Assembly: GCA_033980235.1 (NCBI GenBank)
Contig: CM067070.1
Coordinates: forward strand, 1,940,478 to 2,004,477
DNA from: Diadema setosum
Lineage: Eukaryota; Echinodermata; Echinoidea; Diadematoida; Diadematidae
DNA length: 64,000 nt
Direction: 5' to 3'
Under the pieces are notes generated by a model. It was not told the DNA's origin and did not search any database. It saw nothing but the letters and a program-made list of their open reading frames with translations. The position numbers were made by a program, and so were the translations under genes. Positions within the stretch are counted from its first letter, which is position 1; the number at the start of each line of letters is the position of its first letter. Positions 57,311 through 64,000 of this stretch are shown one piece after another.

Positions 57311-58139
57311 GCGAGTGTTCTTTATTCCCTGACACAGAGATTTTCAACAGATTAACATTACACAGCCAGCAAAGAAATGGAAAAAAAAAATTGCCAGCGT
57401 TTACTAAAGTTAAAACCTGCATGACCAGTGCCACCTTATACAGTCACAAAACAAACATAGTACCAGTGACACCTTATACACTCACAAAGCAAATATTCAA
57501 ACAAACAAACAAACAAACAAACCACAGAAGTTTGGTGGCCTCTGTACAAGTGATAACTGTGATCCCAATAATCATTTCAAATGTAGGGCAGTAGAAGCAA
57601 ACCAGGCATAATCACAGGCTGTACTTGGACAATGAACAATGCCAGAGTGAAAAAAAAAAAGAATTAACATGCTGAAAGTCGTTTAACTCACCTGAATTAT
57701 CATGAATGTCTCTTTCTGTTATAATCTAAAAAGAAATAATTAAGAAATGTTTGCTTGGTTAAGCTCTGTACAAAAATTGACGAGAAAAAAAAATAAAGAG
57801 TTAAAGAACAGTGCACTCCCGTTATTATGAAGACCTTGCGGCCGACAGTTTTCTTTTGTATATCTTTTGTATATCTTGCATAAATTTCACACAAATGCAT
57901 TACGTTCAAAACACACAAACAATCCATATATTGCATGTTGTTTATTGAATACTCATCAAACTCTAAAAAGAAGTATTGAATGTGATATTATCTCATTGAT
58001 TTTTTTTCAATTTTAAGTTTCAGAGAGAGCATAAAGATGTCTGTGCTTTCATGCTTAGTTTGAACACACATGTCTCGAATATGATGGTTTAGGATCGGTC
58101 GCAGTTCATTTTTTCAAAAATGCCTTGTTCCCAAGGTTT

Positions 58140-59045
58140 TCATTCTGGAGGTACGCTATTCCCAAGATTTGTCATTTCGAAGCTTCGTTAATCCGAATGT
58201 TCTTTTTATTTCACATTTCAGAGAGAGCATAAAGTTGTCTGAACTTTCATTCTTAGTTTGAACACACATTTTCAAATGTGATGGTTTAGGATCTGTCGCA
58301 GTTCATTTTTTCAAAAATGCGTTATTCCAAAGATTCCCCATTTCGGATGCTCATCATTCCGAAGGTACTGTAGTCTCAAGATTCATTATTCCGAAGATTA
58401 CTTAATCCGAAAATGATATAAGATTCATAATTCCAGAAGTTTCGTAAATCCAAAAAAAAAAAAGAAAAGAAAAAGGTTCGTTATTCAGAAGACTCGTTAA
58501 TTTCACACTGATATCAGGTTAGTGATTACGAAAGTTTGTTAGCATACCCAGTTTATTTCACTTTCGGATTTAATTATGAAACATATTCAATTTCCGATTA
58601 AACCAACCTCCGTAATAGCGGTTATTTATCTCATTTTTCAAACAAACTACCTTTCTTCATAATCATAACGAACCTTTCCGGGTGACACGATATTTACTTC
58701 TGAAAAAATGCTCCGGTCTTATTTTCTCCATGGAATTAGGGTTAGGGTTACGGTTGTTATGGGCTTAGGGTATAAAGTTTGAAATGAGGATTATGATTAG
58801 GGTTAGGGTTGTTTTTTAGGTTGAACTTATGGTTGCTTGGGCATGCAGATATTTGATGGGAACAATTGCCGTAGGAGCAAATGTCATGTACCCTTTTCGG
58901 ATTGTCGAGCGTAACGACTAACGAATTCGCTGGAATAATGGCAGAAATGAGGTAATAACGAACATAATTCAATCTACAGATTAACGAACAATAAATCAAC
59001 TTTCTGTATCTTGGAATATCGAATATTCGGAATAACGAACTACAT
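58140..59045. repeat. Long degenerate TTCGTTATTCCGAAG array with internal TTAGGG motifs
   Basis: Repeats such as CTTCGTTAATCCGAAT, CATTCCGAAGGTAC, CATTATTCCGAAGATTAC, GTTCGTTATTCAGAAG and CGGAATAACGAAC occur across about 0.9 kb. Near 58020-58090 and 58200-58280 a second unit (TTTCAGAGAGAGCATAAAG ... TTTGAACACACAT) is duplicated. TTAGGGTTAGGGTT motifs sit at 58736-58815. Confidence 0.75.
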
Positions 59046-59267
59046 TTCATCTCGGATAAATATGTTATAGCAAAGGTATATTCTCCAGGGAAAAGGTGTG
59101 TGACACAATGAATGGAAGTAGAACAAGTTATATTTAAGCACCTTGACTTACATATCAGGTTTTGAGGTTGAATCTGAATCTTACATAGAGTGAAAATCTT
59201 GTTTTGACTTTTCTTTTTTGCATAAATACAATTTCATCCACAGTCGTATAGACGGCATTGTACTTAC

Positions 59268-59585
59268 CCCTGTAACACTTCACGTTTACTATGAACTTCA
59301 CTGGGTTGTTACTGAACGTATACTTTATCTGTACCTTTATCAGATGGGTTAGTGATATAAAGGGGGGTGATTTGGCGTGCTCGGTGATCGCAATCAGATA
59401 CGATTTATCTGACAGTTCATCCAGAAATTGAATTCCAATCACTGAGTTACTGGCAGACTTAATTTCGGAGATAATCCGACGTCCACGAGGTGCCTGGAAA
59501 ACCCAACTATCGCCGTTGGCAAGACAAGTTTCATCGTACAATATCTCCTGCAGCAGTGGCATCCCCGAACAGTTTACAGTAAAGT
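59268..59585 (-). CDS. Receptor gene C, exon 2 (N-terminal extracellular domain)
   Basis: A 318-nt symmetric phase-1 exon, acceptor CTCGTGCAG and donor AGGG|GTAAGT, fully open. It encodes FTVNCSGMPLLQEILYDETC, DSWVFQAPRGRRIISEIK and, near the end, NPVKFIVNVKCYRG. Length, ends and sequence match the disrupted exon 2 of gene B. Three cysteines and alternating hydrophobic residues suggest a beta-rich extracellular domain, but the family is not recognised. The next exon of gene C (expected phase 1) was not identified in the repeat-filled interval. Confidence 0.75.
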
Positions 59586-60160
59586 CTGCACGAGATTTGA
59601 GGAGTGAAAAATATAAGTCAACTGGTTAATGTTTGAATAAGAGAGAGGAGTATAAAGTAAATGGCAGATAAAGTCGATGCGTGGAAATCTTGCAGGCTGC
59701 TCAAGAACAACAAACCTTTCTATTACAAGAATTTTGTTTTTCTATTTTCGATATTTTTCCCTATTTTTCCTCTTCTAAATAATCTTGTTTACAATTCGCT
59801 AGCCAAAATGGAATTTGGACTCTATCTTTCTTGTACGTTAAGGACTGCATGTTGAAGCTATTCATATTTCAATCAAACAGAGTAATAACGTTTCCCTTAA
59901 TCCAGAAATCTTTATTGTATGAAATCAGTAAAGGAGTTTTAATTTTGAACATTTGGTAGCAAGGATAATGCCTACAAGGAGACTTATTTCATTTTCCTCC
60001 AGTTGTTTTCCTTCATTTTCAGTCCATGTTATGCACTGATAGTGTAAATGAAACCCTATACGAAGCCTTCAAAAAATGACGGTGAATCAGCGCTGTTACC
60101 TTTGCATTCTCAGGAATATATGGCCCGGTAGGCCTACCTAGTTTGGGGTTTTAATGATAG

Positions 60161-61380
60161 CACCTAATAATAATAATAATAATTGATATGATTTATATAG
60201 CGCCAAATCCACTCTGCAGAGTGCTCTAGGCGCGGAAGGAAGAGAAAGTGAAGGAGATAAAGGACATACAAATATCAAGTACATGTAATGAGTAGTCAAA
60301 TTGAGGCTTTAAACAAGTGAGTTTTCAGACTGCTTTTAAAGGAGTCTGATGAAGAACAATTTTTTACGGCTGAAGGTAAGTTATTCCATAAGGTGGGAGC
60401 AGCATGGCCAAAGGCACGTGTGCCCCATATTGTAGTGAATCTTGGAATTATCAGAGAACCGGAGTTGGATGAGCGTAAAGATCTAGCAGGGATGTAATTA
60501 TGGAGTAAGTCAATGTTAAACTGAGGAGCAGTGCCCTGAATGCAATGAAAAGTCAAAAGTAAAATCTTAAAAATAATGCGATCTTTGACTGGTAACCAAT
60601 GAAGTGATCTCAAAATAGGGGTGATGTGAGTATGCTTCTTGGATAGTGTGATGATGCGTGCTGCCGCATTTTGAAGCCTCTGTAGCATGGAGAGCTGAGT
60701 TTGTGGTAAGTTAAATAAGACAGAGTTTCCAAAATCGAGCCTAGAGGATATCAAGGCATGGACTAATTTTTCGGTAGAAGAGCGGTTCAAATATTTTCTA
60801 ATGAAGCCGATATTGCGAAGTTGGTATCTTACAGATCTACAAATGCTAGAAACTTGATGAGACATAGTCATATTACAATCTAGCATTACACCCAGGTTGC
60901 GACAGGTTTGGGACACACTAATTGACATGCCGGAAAAGGAGATAAAATTAATGTCAAGTTTACCTAATTGTGTCTTCGAACCAAACATTAAAAACTCAGA
61001 TTTATCCGTATTCAATTTCAAAGAATGTGAGTTCAGCCATGAATAAACATCGTTCATTGCATTCTCAAGCTGACTCAAAGCATGTAAGGCATCGGCCTGG
61101 TTAGGTTTGAAAGACAAATACAATTGAATGTCATCAGCGTATATGTGATAATTAATTTTGTGCTGGCGCAGTAAGTGTCCCAGGCTAATAAGATAGATGG
61201 AAAACAAGGTGGGCCCGCCCACAGAGCCCTGTGGAACACCGCATTTGAGAGGCATAGCATCATAGTGGATGTAGTAATGCTTGAAATACCCGATTTGTGT
61301 CACACACAAGCGACTCGGCTGTACTTCAATTTCTCAGAACGTACTTTTCTTGGAGACGGATTATTTTTTCATGTTATACT
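60161..61380 (-). mobile_element. L2-like LINE, 5'-truncated, in intron 1 of gene C
   Basis: Minus-strand element running from a truncation point near 61380 to a tail of (ATT)n at 60164-60182. The 3' UTR carries GGCGCTATATAAATC before the tail, a terminus typical of L2/CR1-group LINEs. It contains the ORF below. Gene B lacks it at the matching position, so it inserted after the gene duplication. Confidence 0.85.
60296..61309 (-). CDS. L2-like LINE reverse transcriptase C-terminal fragment
   Basis: 337 open codons with no stop. It starts inside RT and shows CGVPQGSVGGPTLFSIYL, the catalytic YADDIQLYL, LKLNTDKSEFLMFG, RNLGVMLDCNMTMSHQV, then ISSRLDFGNSVLF, LQRLQNAAARIITL, LHWLPVKDRIIFKI and a terminal FKSSLKTHLFKASI. 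This is the RT palm, thumb and L2-type C-terminal region. GVPQGSVGGPTLF departs from the usual L-G-P-L-L-F, so it has some substitutions. The N-terminal RT and endonuclease are missing, so it is not autonomous. The upstream frame closes near 61340. Confidence 0.9.
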   Translation of the reverse strand: MCVTQIGYFKHYYIHYDAMPLKCGVPQGSVGGPTLFSIYLISLGHLLRQHKINYHIYADDIQLYLSFKPNQADALHALSQLENAMNDVYSWLNSHSLKLNTDKSEFLMFGSKTQLGKLDINFISFSGMSISVSQTCRNLGVMLDCNMTMSHQVSSICRSVRYQLRNIGFIRKYLNRSSTEKLVHALISSRLDFGNSVLFNLPQTQLSMLQRLQNAAARIITLSKKHTHITPILRSLHWLPVKDRIIFKILLLTFHCIQGTAPQFNIDLLHNYIPARSLRSSNSGSLIIPRFTTIWGTRAFGHAAPTLWNNLPSAVKNCSSSDSFKSSLKTHLFKASI

Positions 61381-61572
61381 AGAATAAAGAAACAATAGGC
61401 TTGGAACATCCAAATTTTAAGGATTATACATGAATTGTGCATTTCTTTTTTGTGAATGTTCTGCTCTGGATTTTGCAATTGAAAAAAGGATATTATCTTC
61501 TAAGCCTTTCTCGTTTGTGTGATGAAATTCTACATGTGATCTTTTAAGACAGAAAGAAGAGAGTATACATAC

Positions 61573-61669
61573 TAGTCTCGTGGGCTTCTACAGAAGAAAA
61601 AGCGATGGACAGATTATGATTGAAGACACCAGCAAACAACCAGACTAAAGAAGTTACTTTTCTCTCCAT
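61573..61669 (-). CDS. Receptor gene C, exon 1 (signal peptide)
   Basis: A 97-nt exon from ATG at 61669 with donor GACTA|GTATGT. It encodes MERKVTSLVWLFAGVFNHNL then SIAFSSVEAHET, a plausible signal peptide, aligning with gene B exon 1. It leaves one base, in phase with exon 2. Upstream sequence to about 62190 resembles that upstream of gene B (GTGACGACTCTGCGCG, CACTCCCTGCACGGAT, AGATTGCGAAACTA), consistent with a duplicated promoter. Confidence 0.75.
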
Positions 61670-62633
61670 CTTGTAAATCCAATATCAATCGCGCATCAGT
61701 AGAATAAGTGAGATGCAGATTACTACTGGCCAAGGTCTGAGAGTAATTTCACTCCAAGGAGATAGAATTCTGCAATACTGAGTTTTAAATATGGTTAAGA
61801 GAACTATACCAAACCGAAGCACTATCTATCCCTGTGACGACTCTGCGCGAAAATAGAGCCTTCATGCGCACAGTCAAACTGCGCAACTATGTAAGGCCAC
61901 TCCCTGCACGGATTTGACTGAAACTGATCGTAATATGTTGCTACATCGCTAAAGGTCTTCAATAGAAATTGTGAATACCACGCATATTTCGTTATGTTTT
62001 TCGGCTATACTTTCATTTCCGTGAAGGTAATGGTTATTGCATGTTTTAAGGAGTAGTAATGGTAAATATTTGTCTTGGAAAGAAAAAGAAGAAGTTCGAT
62101 TGCGCGTAATAAGATTGCGAAACTATACCCCACCTTTATTGAATGTGTTGTGTGAAACTAAAAATTCTTCAAAGGAGAATTCTAATCAATCAGAGATTTG
62201 CATGACTGCCGCGCAGCGATACACTCGGGCTCTTATCAACCACTTTAAGATATAATTCACTCTGGATGCTTTTTTGTTTTGACATAACGGAAATGTACTG
62301 TGTACATAATGTATCTAAGTATTTAACATTATTGCGTGCATTATTATGTATGCATTTCATCAAGATCATAAGCTCTATCATACCCATTACCGTAATATAT
62401 ACGGTTCACAGCAATGGACGAAATTCGTGAAACGTGGAGACGCACATAACACTGAAAATAAAAATAAAAATCACTTCAAAACATAATTAACGATGAAAGT
62501 TTGGAAACGAACATAGAATTACATGATATTAATCATATCATTTTCATTTTAGTGTAGTACTTGTAGAATGAACTGAGAGGGTTTTTTTGTATTGTATTTT
62601 TTTTTTTGTCTTGTATGTACTCTTTGTACTCTA

Positions 62634-62729
62634 GACTCTGAGAAAAATAGGTTCAACTTTGCAACTTTCTAATCTGAAAGGTGCAAAATTGCACCTATAA
62701 AGGTACAAGTTGAACCTATTAATCGAGTG
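62634..62729. mobile_element. 96-bp MITE, TA-flanked
   Basis: Inverted repeats around AATAGGTTCAACTT / AAGTTGAACCTATT with a central GGTGCAAAATTGCACC palindrome. TA lies on both sides (62632-62633 and 62730-62731). The right end ...GAGTG matches the CACTC end of the 6-kb element at 50813. Confidence 0.65.
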
Positions 62730-63149
62730 TAACGTTAACTCCATGAAAGCTTATCTATTGCCCGTTGCTTATAATAAATGAATTATATTCACATAAAATT
62801 GTATAAAGAGACAAAATACATGTATTGCAGAATGAGTACTCCCCGATTTATCTTACAAGTATACTGTAAATGGTTTTATAATGCCAGTTTAAATTCCATC
62901 CATGAACCACACCGGGCTTGCTACAATATGAGTGGACATCCTGACCATCAGCACTGTCCAGGGAGTAGAGACGTGGAGATTTCTGTGAGTGACGCTTTTA
63001 GCTGTGGTTATGATGATGTAATTGAAGATAAGGAACTGTATTTCTTAAAGAAAATTGTATGCAAATGTTTCATGAATCAGCATAAAATAAACGTTTCCAG
63101 TTTAGACACGTAATGCAATACAAGATGTATCAAATCAATATACAAATTT

Positions 63150-63870
63150 AATAGCATATTTAATATTCATACTGTCATAATGTATATGTATGCACAAAGA
63201 CCTGTGTGTTTCCTTAACTCGACAGAGAAAGAGAGGAAAGCGAATGGACAAAGGCATGACAGATAAGATGAATTATTCACAAAGTAGTATTTAGTTTACA
63301 CTACATATTTCACTGTATCCAAACAAAAGACCTCAACATAAAAAAGAGAGAAACTATTGGAATGCTGTTAGCCCGACATTAAAGTTGGATGGAAAAATGA
63401 ATGCAGACATTATGATGATGATGTAACAAACAGACTTGAGGATAGAAATAATAGCCAAAAAAAAAGTGGATGCGTAATTCCTTTAAAGAGTATTTACAAT
63501 GTAATATACATGTACACGTATGCACAACATGCATTGCTTACGGAATTTTTACGCTTGCTCAAGGAAGCTCTTCAATCTTTCCTCCACTTTACCTCAACTG
63601 TTACCATGCCAACCATCGGATACTGTTACACTGTCCACACAAACAATTTTCAGAATGGGGTTGCACTTGTCTCAAACAAGCTACGAACCACTTCCTTACG
63701 ACACTGCTAAAAAATAAGATGCTTTAATGTGTTCATTGTTGTGAAACTTTGCTTAGATCTATTCAAAGATGAGAATAATTTTCAGTACTTTCAGGGGAGG
63801 GTAGAGCTTTCGTTATTAAAAGTCCAGTTTACCTTTGGGAGCAGTGACTTTAAAATATTCAAGATATCAC
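63150..63870 (-). other. Duplicated 3' flank of a further receptor copy
   Basis: Ordered similarity to 42340-43100, which is the 3' flank of gene C. This predicts that a third paralogue on the minus strand ends just outside the window, with its tail exon at about 64.1 kb. No coding is seen inside the window. Confidence 0.55.
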
Positions 63871-64000
63871 ATTTGATGCATATGAGTAGGTCTGTTGTAC
63901 CATAAAACATCCTACCACATAAAATTTTCACAATAAAGCCTAAAATACAAGGATATATAAGTATTTTCCCTAATAAACAGTAACTGTAGACGGTTTAGTC

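Larger units (their letters stand above)
45990..57320 (-). mobile_element. CR1-like LINE with PHD finger, interrupted by two large insertions
   Basis: A single minus-strand LINE can be followed in order. ORF1 coiled-coil part is at 56818-57300, ORF1 C-terminal part at 50480-50812, a PHD-type zinc finger at 50120-50345, endonuclease C-terminus at about 49791-50080, EN-RT linker near 49740, RT fingers at 49210-49500, RT core up to 49100, and RT after the catalytic block at 46000-46480. Two elements sit inside it, 50813-56817 and 46481-49079. Removing the second joins GVPQGST to GPLLF in frame. Stops, frameshifts and a missing endonuclease N-terminus show it is dead. The combination of an ORF1 coiled coil, PHD finger and AP-endonuclease/RT is known for CR1-group elements. 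Confidence 0.8.

Noticed and set aside
62778..63113. Plus-strand 111-codon ORF with several Cys/His
   Set aside because: No splice or family support. It lies between the gene C upstream flank and duplicated 3' flank.
1..64000. Bacterial features (operons, CRISPR arrays), tRNA and rRNA genes
   Set aside because: Intron-containing animal DNA. No regularly spaced repeats with unique spacers and no recognisable tRNA or rRNA sequence was seen.

Overview
The window is eukaryotic and animal. It is AT-rich, full of microsatellites, and has short exons bounded by GT/AG splice sites, introns of kilobases and many nested transposons. The receptor exons (SRCR, CCP/sushi), the CR1/L2-group LINEs and the abundant MITEs suggest a marine invertebrate deuterostome, most likely an echinoderm. 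This is inference: no rRNA or mitochondrial marker is present. Every host gene model that could be assembled lies on the minus strand, so genes read from high to low coordinates.

Layout. (1) 1-3.1 kb: four phase-matched exons of an unidentified helix-rich protein that runs off the left edge. (2) 9.0-16.5 kb: a secreted YWTD beta-propeller-like gene with a signal-peptide exon at 16.4 kb and six phase-compatible exons; one exon carries a +1 frameshift in a homopolymer. (3) 18.9-21.3 kb: a degenerate, 5'-truncated LINE on the plus strand. (4) 22.8-26.1 kb: a mariner-like MITE and a piggyBac-like MITE. (5) 26.5-34.4 kb: receptor gene B (signal peptide, unknown N-terminal domain, SRCR, CCP, stalk, membrane segment, tail), with a 1-nt deletion and an in-frame stop in exon 2. 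(6) 35-42 kb: repeats. (7) 43.4-61.7 kb: receptor gene C, a paralogue of B, with two in-frame TAG codons inside a tyrosine-motif-rich tail exon. Its large intron holds a CR1-like LINE (46-57 kb). That LINE was interrupted by a 6-kb CACTC-ended element carrying a SAM-domain pseudogene, and by a 2.6-kb foldback element which itself contains a mariner-like MITE. (8) 60.2-61.4 kb: a 5'-truncated L2-like LINE in intron 1 of gene C, with a 337-codon open RT fragment. (9) 63.15-63.85 kb matches the 3' flank of gene C, so a third receptor copy probably ends just beyond the right edge.

B and C are tandem duplicates: signal peptides, exon 2, membrane exon, first tail exon and upstream flanks all align. 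The exons look like cell-surface receptors of the SRCR/CCP type with SH2-binding-like tyrosine motifs, but both copies carry lesions. All coordinates come from reading by eye; no alignment or gene-prediction program was run.
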